A stretch of 64,000 bases of DNA from Austropuccinia psidii (taxonomy: Eukaryota; Basidiomycota; Pucciniomycetes; Pucciniales; Sphaerophragmiaceae): contig JALGQZ010000002.1 of NCBI GenBank assembly GCA_023105745.1, forward strand, positions 42,453,997-42,517,996. The letters are read 5' to 3'. Every line of letters begins with the position of its first letter. Within the stretch, counting starts at the first letter, position 1. Below are positions 47,226 through 58,170 of this stretch, one piece after another. The notes under the pieces are model-generated. The model had not been told where the DNA came from and did not search any database. It saw only the letters and a list, made by a program, of their open reading frames with translations. The translations under genes were made by a program, and so were the position numbers.

Positions 47226-48588
47226 GTAAATACCTCCCTCCTAGAGTCCATCAGGCTTCTAGTAGACGTGTACTGATCATATCCACTGGAATTGATCAAT
47301 ATTTTAAGGCTTGGAGATGATTACATCATGATCAAACCATATTGCATCATTATTACACCATTATGTAGAGTTATCACTATAACTCTAAAGTTGATGACAT
47401 CAGAGGCTTGGCAGAACCCCAAATTTCGTGGATTTTATTAGTTTTAATCATAAACTAATAGTATTAACCAATTTTATCACTCATATGACTGTTAAACTTA
47501 ATTTAAGGTTACAGTAGGTGATCATAACTGCTCAATTTAAGCTCAAACTTTGATCTTTAATAACTTTTAGGTTTTACACACTACAGAAATTCAGAAAGTG
47601 AATTCTGATAGCCTGACATAACCTTATTATTCTGCCAAGAGCTTTTCATTACATCATCAAAACTCCAATTTTGATGATTTTTCTTGTAACTCATCTTTTC
47701 TGTCAAAATTCAATATTTCAAACTTCAAACCATGATTTCAGGGGGTTATACCCTGAATTTAATAATAGAAATTACGTCATTCTTCACGAATGAACTAGTA
47801 GAATCCAACTGTGTACTTTTTTTAAGTTTGGACCACTTTCACAACAAAGTGGTCAACAGCTCTGTTGATTTTTATCAATATTTAATCATAGGTTTTAACC
47901 TTGATTATGATTTGTAAAATAAATTTTATATCTGTGCTCTTACAGTAATTACGTGGTAACTTTATTTTTGGTTCATCACTCTATCTTGTATAGTTTAAGA
48001 GATATTAACTATGATCCTTGAATATATGCATTGACCAAAAAAGTGCATATATTCAGGTTAATTCCTTAAGTATTAACTTTGGAAATTAGCTCATTAATTG
48101 TTTTATGTGTGAATATTAATGGGGAATCCAATTGTACAATTTATTTCACATGTTGTTCCATTGGTTCTTGAAATAAATAAGGATTTATGGTTTTTATAAG
48201 GTATTATTCCTTAGAACTCATTAAATATTGACTTTACAGATATGCCATAAAAATGGTATATGTGTATTTTACCATGGGGAATCCAATGGTATGATGTATT
48301 TCACATGTTGATTCATTGGTTTTTAAGTTAAACCAATTTTTGTACCAATTTATGGTATTTTTGTATTTTTGAAGTAATTATTTTTAATGTATAATTATCT
48401 TAAAGTTATAATTATTCTGAGTCTTTCTTGTGACCTTATTGGGTATGTGGTCATATCTCAAAGGCTCACATTCCCTACCAGAAAAAAAGATTGTACCACA
48501 ATCTGATATGGGTAATTAGGGTATCATCCACTGTCCTACCTCTTCAATAGACTTTGTTAGTCTTGAAGCTCAATAATGCTTAACTTTC

Positions 48589-51338
48589 CTATTTTTCAGG
48601 ATTTCTTTCATTTCTGAACCTTCTTAGTAGTTTATCAGAATTTGTTATATCTTTCTCAAGTAGCCATTCATCTTCTTGAGTTGAATTTCTATACCTTACA
48701 AGGTATTCCCTTTCTTTTTTGTTTCTTGTCCTTCTTTCTTTAAGGACTTTTACTATTTTCTTTTCCTCTCCTTCTTCCAAGGGGGGAATTTTAAGTGGGG
48801 GTTTATTTCTTAGTGGAAATAACTCCTTGTTACTTGAGCTGTAAGGTTTTATTAGACTTACAGGGAAAGTTGGGTGTTTGTTCATTAGTTCACCTGTGAG
48901 TTCCAATTGCACAGCATTGGGTCCACGAAGTGCTTTTACCATAAATGGTCCTGAAAAGAAATCTTTCAATTTCTTTGGGCCTTTTATGTTGTTGAAATTA
49001 AGGGTTGATACTAGAACCAAGTCTCCTATTTTGAAATCAGGTGGCTTATGACTTTTATCCCATCTTTCTTTTGCATATTTGAAAGAATCTTGCATACATC
49101 TGTTTGCATGGTGTCTTGCCTTTTCAAGCATTATTTTAAAGCTGCTTGCTGTTGGATGTATATCCACAAAGTCCTTTTTGAGGGTATCATAAGGAAGTCT
49201 TGGATTCCAACCTTTTTCTAGCATTGCTGGTGTTTTTCCAGTAGAAGAATGGATTGATGTCTTATATGCCAGTTCAAGTGCTGGTATTAGTGTACACCAA
49301 TCATGGGTAAAGCCATCAGAATCTTTGAATTCTATCCCATAAGCACAGAATCTTCTGATCATGTCCTCTAAGGTCTGTATCATTCTTTCTGCTAAACCAT
49401 CAGTTTGAGGATGGTAAGCTGTTGAGAATGATAACTTTGTCCCAAACAAGTTATGGAGATTTTTCCATAATGCTGAAGTGAACTTTGGGTCTCTGTCACT
49501 TATAATGTTTTGGAATAAGCCTGTGTGGCTAATGACTTTATTCCATATCATTATGGCTGTATCCATAGCTGTGTCATCTTTGTGACATGGTAAGAACATG
49601 GGAGTTTTACTGTACCTGTCAACTAACACTAGGCATGCATTATAACTCCTGTCTCCTCCTGGAGGTAATGCTGTTACCCAATCCATATGAACTATTTCCC
49701 ATGGGGATTTTGGTTCTTGGATTTGGATCATCACTCCAAATTTCTTTCCTGTGGCTCTGTTGGCTTTTTGGAATCTGTCACAGGTTTGGCAGTACTCTGA
49801 AACATCTTTCTTCCAATTTGGCCACCAAGAGCAGGTTTTCACCCTCTCTAGTGTCCTATCTTCTGAAAGATGTCCAGATGCAACACTATCATGGCACTCA
49901 TGTAAAATAGTGTTTATTAGTGTTCTATCTGTTAAGGCCATAACACATGTGTGTTTTGTTCTATGGTAGAGGATTCCATCAAGGAGGTGGAATCTTCCTT
50001 CATCATATGCCTTTTTCCATGTTTCATCTAGTTTTGATGAAAGTGATGGGTCTTTGCAGTCTTTCATTAGAAGTTGGCTTAAGATATGGCAATTTTTGTC
50101 TGTCTTATAGCTTTCTTTAACTTGGTTAAAGAATTATGTGCCAATGTCTGTAATACATATTCCTTCTATATGGTGTTCTTCTTGTGGTACCCATGCTGGA
50201 TTGTCAGGGGTATTTGCTAAAGCCCATCTGCTAAGACCATCTGCATTTTTATGAATATTTCCAGATTTATGCACAATAGTCATATTTACTCTATATTCTT
50301 GGATAGCAATTTGCCATCTCAGCATATCTCTATTTGGGGTTTTCATGTTTAATAGAGATTTTACAGCATTACAGTGTGTGATCACTTCAAATACTGTTCC
50401 ATCCAAATAGTAATGTAATTTTTCTAGAGCCCACACTAAGCAGAGGCATTCCATTTGGCTTGCTCCATACCTTGCTTCTGTTGGCTTTATCTGCCTTGAA
50501 ATGAAACAAATTGGTCCTTCCACTGGTTCATCATTGATAATTTGTGTTTGGTGAAGTGCAGCACCTAGTCCTTCTCCACAAGCATCAATGTAAAGTTCAA
50601 GAGGTAGTTTCCACTCTGGCATTAGAAGAAATGGGGCATTTGCTAAGGAATTTTTCAATTCTTCATATGCCTTGACTCTTTCTTCTGTCATTTCATAGAC
50701 TGTTTGTTGGTCACATAGCTTATACAAGGATTTAGCAATTTTTGCAAAGTCCTTTATATGCTGTCTATAGTAACCAGCAAATCCTAGAAATGATTGCATT
50801 TCTTTTTTGGTTTGAGGCATTGGTTTAAGTAGTACTGCTGCTACTTTATTTTTGTCTATGCCTAGACTTAGTCCAGATACCACATGTCCTAGTGCTTTCA
50901 ATTCACTATATGCAAAATGACATTTCTTCAAGGAAATTTTCATATTCACTTGGACTATTTTCTGTAGTACCCTTTCTAGTCTTGTAAGGTGATTTTCCCA
51001 AGTTTCTGAGCAAACTATAATATCATCAATATAGATAATTAACCATCCTTCTGATAATTCTTCAGGAAATATGGTATTCATCATTCTTTGATAATGGGAA
51101 GGTGCATTTTTTATTCCAAATGGCATTCTTAAGTATTCAAAAATCCCACAATGGACTATTATTATTAGTAGTTTCTTGGCTTTGTCTGTTAAGACATTTT
51201 GATGAAAACCCTTAAGAGCATCCATAGCTGTAATGAACTTAGCTTGTGACAATTGGGTCAATGTCTCATGGATTCTGGGTATTGGATATCTGTCTGGAAT
51301 TGTATAGGTATTCAGGGCTCTGAAATCTCCTACCATCC
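48589..51338 (-). pseudogene. pol: Pol of gypsy 3 (RT, RNase H, integrase, chromodomain), broken
   Basis: RT enters at [19 protein letters not shown] (51336), with motif [12 protein letters not shown] and active site IIYIDDIIV intact. RNase H has [16 protein letters not shown]. Its later catalytic position reads [12 protein letters not shown] where gypsy 2 has [11 protein letters not shown], so Asp is His. A TAA just after DIGT (about 50134) splits it from the integrase ORF (50067-48589, 492 aa). That ORF has a zinc finger, DDE core (VHMDWVTALP, ISDRDPKFTS, GLAERM), [17 protein letters not shown], and a chromodomain-like tail (EYLVRYRNSTQEDEWLLEKD). The integrase-to-chromodomain part looks intact at the sequence level. 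Confidence 0.9.
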
Positions 51339-53351
51339 TTGATTTTCCATTATGCCTATACTTGATTTTCCAGCTGTATATCCCATTCCTCTTGCAGGTT
51401 TGGTTCTATACATTTTGGCATCTTGTATGTTTGTCAGGTTTGTGTCAGATGTTCCAACTTGTGGTAAGTTTGAATTAACATCCAGTACTTCATAAATTAA
51501 GTCAATATTATTAATTTGTGCATTAATTATATTGATTTCATCACTTTCAGAGCTTTCTGACTCTTCTTTCTCTTTTTCAGAGTCAGATTCCTCTTCTTTG
51601 TCATTGTGGTTTTCTGTTTCCACAATTTCATTGATTTTTGCCTTTTTTAGGCAATTATTGGCTAAGTGTCTAATACCTCCACATTTATGGCATTTCCTTT
51701 GCTCATTATTATTGGATGTACTGGGCTTGAAGGATTCTTTTGATTTATCTTTTTTGGTAAATGGTTTATTTGGGCTTTTAATGTCCAATTTCTTCCAAGT
51801 CCTGCCAATTTTTGTTCTTGTCACTATGTCTTCCAGTGCATTAATGTACTCTTCTGTGGAGCATGGTTCTATACACCTGCTTCTTAGGGAATGTTCTAGC
51901 TCTCCTCCACATTTCTTGAGTATTTTCATATGAACCATTTTTTGTGACATTTCTGGGTACAATGCATTAAGTCTTTCAACTTGTTTTAAGAACCAAGTTG
52001 AAGGTTTATCTTTCTCTGGGTCAAAGAAGGAATTTTCAAATGCATTTTGTATCTTATACCTCCAGGCATCATTTGCCCACTTGGTGATTATTTCTTGTTT
52101 CCACCAAGACCAGGTATTTTTACCATTTGTTTGTCTTATGCCATAATACCATCTTTTTGCATATTTTTCAAACAATGAATGTAATCTTGCAGTGATTAAT
52201 TCATCTGGTATGGCGTAGTCTTCTTGTAACATGTCAATTGTTTTAATAAATGACATGTGGTCATATTCACCTTCTGCTGTGAATGTTGGCCATTCTTTTA
52301 ATTGAGGTACTTCCTTCATTAAGACTTGGTTATTGTCTTGGTGACTCAAGTCTGTTATGAAAGGATTTGTCAATTCCTCTTTTGTTTTAACAGGGCTTCT
52401 TATATGAGAAAATGGAGTTGATAACTTTGGCATATTTAAATTAGCCTCATTCATTTTATCCATTTTTTCAGTAATAAGCCTTATTTCACTTTGAATATCA
52501 TCTTTTAGATGCATTCTTGCTTCATCACTTTTCTCCACATGGTCCAAAAGTAATTTTTGGTGTGATGAAGTCTTTTCTTCAAATCTTTCTACAGAAATAC
52601 TTAATTTGTTTAATTTTTCTGTAAGATTGTCAATACTCACATCATAATTGATTGTCAAAGTTTTCTCTTTGATATCACTTATGTATTTGTAAAATTCTTG
52701 TTGTCCTTGTATTAATTTCTGAGTATTGTCAATTAATACTTTTGGTTTATTATTTTCAATCATAAATTTTATGTTATCAATTTCTTTCTTATTTTGTACA
52801 ACAAGTTTGGTTAAAGATGATAAGCTATTATTTATTTCTTGGAAAGATAATAAATTATTTTTAATGTCTTTAAGAGGTAAAATATTATTTTTGAGCTCTG
52901 TTAAAGTATTTACAACATCAGGAGACAAGCTTATTTCTTTGGGAAATGGGGTTGTCTCATTCTTTGTTCCTCTTTGTCTTTGAATTCCATCAAAGTTCTG
53001 GCCATGTTGAAAACATTGTCCATGGCATCCTTTTGGATTTTTGGGATCCTGTAGCTTGGGGAATATGGTTTCCTCCAATTCTTTTTCTTGTTCTTCTTCC
53101 CTTCTTGGGGAAGTGGGTTGGCTTGGGGCTTGCTGGTAGAAGCTACTGGGGCTTCTTCCTTGGTTGCCTCCCTCTTTTTGGTGTGGTAATCCTTGATTTT
53201 TTTGATTTGAGGTTTGGATGACAGTGGATTCCATCCATTGGAGTATTTCACTATCTCCTCCTCTTTGAGGAACTTTTTCAGGATGTGCCAGGAGTTCATC
53301 ACTCCTTGGTGTATTTGAGGCAGCATTTCCCAATCTTTGTCCTTGTACACT
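51330..53351 (-). pseudogene. gag: Gag of gypsy 3, 5'-truncated by copy C
   Basis: The frame is open from the copy C terminus onward, so the apparent GTG start at 53354 is an artefact of the junction. A long helical, Asn/Lys-rich region (LTELKNNILPLKDIKNNLL) is likely coiled coil. The capsid-like domain reads WPTFTAEGEYDHMSFIKTID and STWFLKQVERLNALYPEM. A CCHC knuckle (CHKCGGIRHLANNC) and an acidic Ser/Glu tract follow. It ends GIMENQGW at a stop caused by an internal deletion. GGAAAATCAAG occurs twice, 23 bp apart, at the deletion junction (about 51345-51385). Confidence 0.85.
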
Positions 53352-54058
53352 CACCAGGGCGAATCTCGTGTCAATCGTCGGCGATTGACTTCACGTCAAG
53401 CAAACGTCAAGCAGGATAAAAGTCAAGCTCACGTCAAGCAAAAATCAAGCAAACTTCGAGCACACGTCCTACCCTTGTCTTACACCAAATCCTGTGATAT
53501 CCACCAATATTGGTTCCCCTGTGCCTTCAACTCAGATTCCTCACCACCTGATAATCCCGCAACCATCCAATGGTTGGTAAAAATTACACAAGACCCGCCT
53601 GTTTTGACAAACACACATCAAAGAGGTCCTTCAGCCAGTCTTGATGTAGGCGGGGGGTTTGACTTCACCAGGTCATCCATAAAAGGACTCCGCCTGAGCG
53701 GGATTGTCGTTTTGCAGGTGACACTGGTAGAGCCCGCCGCACAATACCGCGTGTGCGTGTGCGCTTGCGTGTGCATTGGCGTGTGCGGGTGCGGGTGCGC
53801 AAGGGCCGCTTCCCCTTCCAACATGATGATGGCGCAGTTAGAAATTTTGGATGCTGTGAAAGGTGAGTGTGTGGGTCATTTGATCATTGAACTTGGCTTA
53901 TTCACACTGTACCCAATGTCAAAATAGTAAGTTCTTTGTGGCAATGTGAAATAATGGGCTTTGCTTGTCACAATGGCATGTCTCTTTCACTAAAGTTTGA
54001 GGCAGTTATTTCACTAGCAAAATTGCTAATGAATCTGAGAGATTTGCATTTCTGTAGA
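53352..54058. other. Left terminal region of copy C
   Basis: Terminus CACCAGGGC, then a perfect palindrome GTCAATCG (53370-53377) and CGATTGAC (53382-53389). Five GTCAAGC/ATCAAGC units follow at 53392-53450. A CpG-rich GT/GC tract lies at about 53747-53806. A 196-codon open frame (53337-53927, +) crosses the terminus. Its last part (AQLEILDAVKGECVGHLI) is kept in A and D, but whether it is translated is unknown. Similar compact ends occur at 61582-62293 and, inverted, 6899-7589. Confidence 0.7.
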
Positions 54059-57000
54059 CTAAATTTCATGAAATAACGGCTTTATCATTACAAGCAGTCC
54101 ACATGACAGAACTTTGTTATCATACAATCCACAGTTACCTTCTATCTCTTCTTCAGATATAATCAAGTGTCCATCATCAAAACCAACAGCTTTATAAATA
54201 TTGAGATGCGGCCAATCTGGTAAGAAATTCACATCAATCTTCAAATTTTTTAAGATCAGAAAGTTATTTTTCAGTATGCTAGATGGCTCAGAGACTTTAA
54301 AAATGCTATGAATAATACCAAATCGTCGTGAGTTGCACCTCAGAAAACATATCACACTGTTGCTGACATTTTTGGATTCAGTTGAAAATATATTGTTCCC
54401 AATATTAATGTTTGAAACTGGAAAATACCAAGGTGAGACAATCCTTGAAATGGGAGGACTTGTGGATTGCACGGTAGTGTCTAAGCTGATCCAATCAACT
54501 ATTTCCCTTGTTGCATGAAAATTCTGTAAGTACTCAACCAGGCAATCATAATTTTCTTGGTCATGGCGGGATGGTTTGTTATATTTATGGTCATTGAACA
54601 GGGCAGGGGGCTGTGATTTGAAAAGCTGTTTTATTTTACATGGCACGGATGGGGATTTCAGGAGAACGGAAAGGTTGGAACATCAACAGATATGTTGAAG
54701 TAAGGTTTTATCTATATCATCTATTCAGAGTTGCAAGAAGTTAATCTTATTCAGTTCAGGTGTTTAATCAATGTGAATATATTGATCTTATTAATTGACG
54801 TACATATTTTGTTATTTGTTGGCATTTTTGCAAATACTCCAATCAAGCGCTCATAACCCCATGTGGCTGAGGCTTGGGCTGGGCCCCAACGTTGGAAGAG
54901 TTCGGGAATATGATCAGCAAAATGATGATTTGGTTTACTTTTCTGTTTTGGGAACAGGAGTTGATTGGAAAGGCGGAATTTTTTCCAATGTTCAGCAAAT
55001 GCAGTCGCATCTCCTATTGAAACAGTCCAACTTGTGGCAATGTTGATAGCACTAATCAAATGGAATGTATTCTTGGTTAGTTCATTTGCAAGTTCTTCTG
55101 ACTGACCCATTTTTCTTTGAATGTTCATGGATTGGTGTACATGTAATGACATCTGTTGACTGAGCATTAAAAATGGAATATAGTCCTTATATACAAGAGC
55201 CCATTCAGCGGCGTTTAAGCTAGCATGAGAGGGGGAACCCATGTTGCAAGGTACTCTTGTCCATGATGAGGGAATTATCGTCTCAGATATGATTTGACGG
55301 AGATGCTCCAGAGCCTCACCCTTGATCTGGTGATCACTCAGTGCAGTGATATCCAATTCAGAGGGGATTTCAGAAGTGGGGATGTAATCAGCATCAAATG
55401 AAGGAATCTCCGCAGAACCACTAGATGGATGTTCCGTGTGAGGGGTGGGCATTGGGGAGTAGTTTTTTTGGGTGGAAGTAGTGGGGAGTGGCTCATTTAT
55501 TATTTTTGCTGCGTCTCTTCTCAGGGAGCGGGCCTCTCTCAATGTTATTTTATCAAGAGAGCTGCTGGAGGTCATGGAATCTGAGTCTGAACTGTTGGTG
55601 TCATTGGATTTCCTGCGGGACCTGAGGTAAATTTTTGATTTGGACTCTGGAATGCACAATTTGAAAGTTGCATGATCCTTCAAAATTCCCAGTATTAAAT
55701 TATGCATTATGTCAAGATTAACCATTCTGGTTGCATGCCAATACGGAAGGTCTTATAAAATTGAATATCGCACTCCATACTCAGAGAAAATTGCTTGTCT
55801 TTGTTGTGGGGTTGCCCGAAGCCATTTGGCAATGGTTGATTTATGATTTTGATATGAGCGTGTGTAGTGAAATTGAGGACCAATTTCTTCAATTTGAGCT
55901 TTGTGAATGGTTCAAAAATTACAAAAGTGGTTGCCTGAATGGGAAATAAATCCAGTAAGCTTGCGCATGGCAACCACATCCGCAATGGCTGTGAGAATGG
56001 AAACACGGATAAAGGATCCTGAAGGAGCTGTTGAGGTGGGTGAAAAATGGTAACCTTGCCATAGCTCTTTGAGCTCTTTGATGAGTGGCATTAATAAAAA
56101 ATTAAATTGAAGGGAAGTTGGCTTCTTAGGACCAGGGATGATTCCTGCAACATAGACATTCTCTGGCTTCAATCCTTCACTTGGGGGGAGATTAAGACAA
56201 ATATGCATGATACGTCCAATGCTGGCCAACCGGGTGGAATTTCCATGTGCATTAAACCAGTCCACATAAATGGAGAGGGCCAATGCACCAGGAATGGGGG
56301 GTCATGGATATTTCTAGTGCCAGTGAAGCATCTCCAGACCAATCCATCCCAGACGTCACATTTTGGGGAATCTTCGGGAGTTTGGGATTGTTGATGTTGA
56401 TGCAGAATGTCTATAATTCCAGCCCTCTGGAGAAATCTGGCAAGCCAATTTTTGAATGGTTGATAAATGAAATGTTTTGTTGGTATAAATTTTTGCTTCA
56501 TGTTGGTGGTGTTTTGGGTGTGGGCTTCAAATGAATAGATGAATTTGCCTAATGATTGTGTGCAAGGGGGATCATGATCATTTGGGTCATTATGGCGTTG
56601 ACAGTGGGGTTGGTCAGTTGTGACTGATTCAGTAAGGCCATTAAGAGAGAAACATTGAGGACAACATATATAGTTTTGAATCACTGGATCCAATTGGAGA
56701 TGTTTAAATATGGTACTCAGATCTTGAGGTATATGGAATGCAGGAATGGGGGGACCACCGGAGCTTGAGATTCTGGACTTGATCAGCAGGTTTACGGTGG
56801 GGTTGAGAATGCGTGAAGCCGTGCGGGGTATATTATACCTTAATGATAGAATGGCAGATATTATGATTCCAAGGTCTTGTGGAGGAAGGGTTTGACTGCT
56901 GCTGTATGGTTTCTGTGCAATTGAATTGAGCCCCAGTGCTGTGGAGAAGGTGCTTTGGGTCAATGGTGAAGAATCAGCTGGGAATATTTGATCCAATAGA

Positions 57001-57209
57001 AGTTGTGGGCACTCCGATCCTGATGTAGAAGTAGGGATGTTTGGAAGAGATTTGGGTGCAATGGTTGATTTGAGCTTTTTAATGTGCTGTTTATATTGGA
57101 AAGGTGTGAAGGCAACTCCAGGCCTATCTCCCTCAGGGGAAGAGTGTGTTTGAGTTGAGCAGTGTTGACAAATGCATATAAGCATTGAGGAATAGCGGCG
57201 GGTTGTCAT
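54059..57209 (-). pseudogene. CACTA-like transposase, copy C
   Basis: Starts ATG at 57207-57209 (MTTRRYSSMLICICQHC). A 346-aa N-terminal ORF contains a Cys/His cluster (YICCPQCFSLNG...PHCQRHNDPND) and CDVWDGLVWRCFTGTRNIHD. After a frameshift near 56285 the core continues as LSIYVDWFNAHGNSTRLASI, CLNLPPSEGLKPENVY and AGIIPGPKK (56283-55912). A 324-aa ORF follows from VNLDIMHNLILGILKDH (55725-54751). The C-terminal ORF (54646-54059) ends LLVMIKPLFHEI. At least three frame breaks are present, so it is a pseudogene, but all blocks survive. By family it would be the nuclease that excises the element. Confidence 0.85.
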
Positions 57210-58170
57210 TGTTGCAGGAATTGGGAGTACGGTTGGTTTGTGTATAAATATCTATGGCTGATGTGAAAGTTTTTAGGAGTGTTATTAATTGGCAAAAAAA
57301 TTGAGTGATTATTTATGAAGGGGGAGATGATTTGAGCCATCTAAGAATTTTATCCCATTTGTAATGGTGCGTGAGCTGCAGCTGATGGAGTGTAACATGT
57401 CTCATCTGGATGGCGGAATTGGTTAGGAGTTTAATTGGGTAAAATGCCATGCTGCTCAATGCTCATACATATTCTATTTTATTTACACATGGAGATACTG
57501 CGGTTTTGACCCTTGAGGGGTGTTCCAATAGGGATGTGTCAACATTGATTTGAGGGGATTGACATTCAAACCATGTACGCTGGCACGCCATCGTACATGG
57601 CTTAAACCTTATTACAGAAATAACAATATAACTCTATTACATAAGGGGTTGGAGTGCAGCTAGAGTCTTGGTATTTGGTTTGAGTGCAGCAGGCTTTTAA
57701 TGTGTTGGAATGTGATTTGGATTGTCTCGCCTTTCTTGAAAAGGTGATGTCTCTTTTGTGGGTAAATCCTTCATGGATATACCCCTTTACAGATGTACAA
57801 TGCTGTGGAATTTCAATGCATATATTGGCAGTTTGGATAATTCACAAAATGTGACAATGGGGAGGCGGAAATGTTACCAAATATGATTACTTATGGATGA
57901 TGCATCCCCTTTGAGATCAAGGGAATATTACATTATATGGTGGTAGGCCGTGCCTGGTGGTTTCCGACAAAAGCGGAGGAGCTCAAGAGGAGGCAGGGAG
58001 GATTCTCCTAAAAAGAGTCTTATTGGACTTCCACGCGAAACTTGGTTCCAACTATTCATAGAATTTCTCTATTCTAAATTTGAAAAGATTTCATCTCATA
58101 TCACTCTATTTTATCATAATACTGAGGTGTTTTATCTAGTTAAAAATATTACTGTACTTTTTCGGCCCTT
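57210..58170. promoter_or_regulatory. Divergent intergenic region with inverted repeat, copy C
   Basis: Between the transposase and gene 2 starts. The inverted repeat CCATGTACG (57571-57579) and CGTACATGG (57592-57600) encloses TGGCACGCCA-type sequence. It is shared with A and B. No ORF of note. Confidence 0.6.

Larger units (their letters stand above)
46397..48470 (-). repeat. LTR-like region between gypsy 2 and gypsy 3 (3' LTR of gypsy 3)
   Basis: The right edge is GGCTCACA at 48470, next to the purine tract of gypsy 3, giving an LTR start TGTGAGCC. A minus-strand TATA box (TATAAATA, 47218-47225) places the U3/R boundary near 47190. Downstream, 46490-47100 is extremely AT-rich with GGCGTAAAA words at 46598, 46738 and, inverted, 46927. 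The left edge is unresolved. A separate 5' LTR for gypsy 2 is not evident, so part of this interval may serve or belong to gypsy 2. No gene is supported. Confidence 0.55.
48471..53351 (-). mobile_element. Gypsy 3: Ty3/gypsy chromovirus, interrupted at gag
   Basis: Contains gag, RT, RNase H, integrase and a chromodomain-like end. The purine tract is at 48471-48489. Its gag is cut at 53351 by the end of copy C, so the 5' part and 5' LTR presumably lie beyond the window. An internal deletion removed most of the protease and the start of RT. Confidence 0.88.

Noticed and set aside
51532..51933. Plus-strand 133-aa frame rich in Ser and Leu
   Set aside because: Antisense shadow of gypsy 3 gag, which has clear domain matches.
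53352..53354. GTG start codon for gypsy 3 gag
   Set aside because: It lies in the terminus of copy C; the real gag start is displaced by the insertion.
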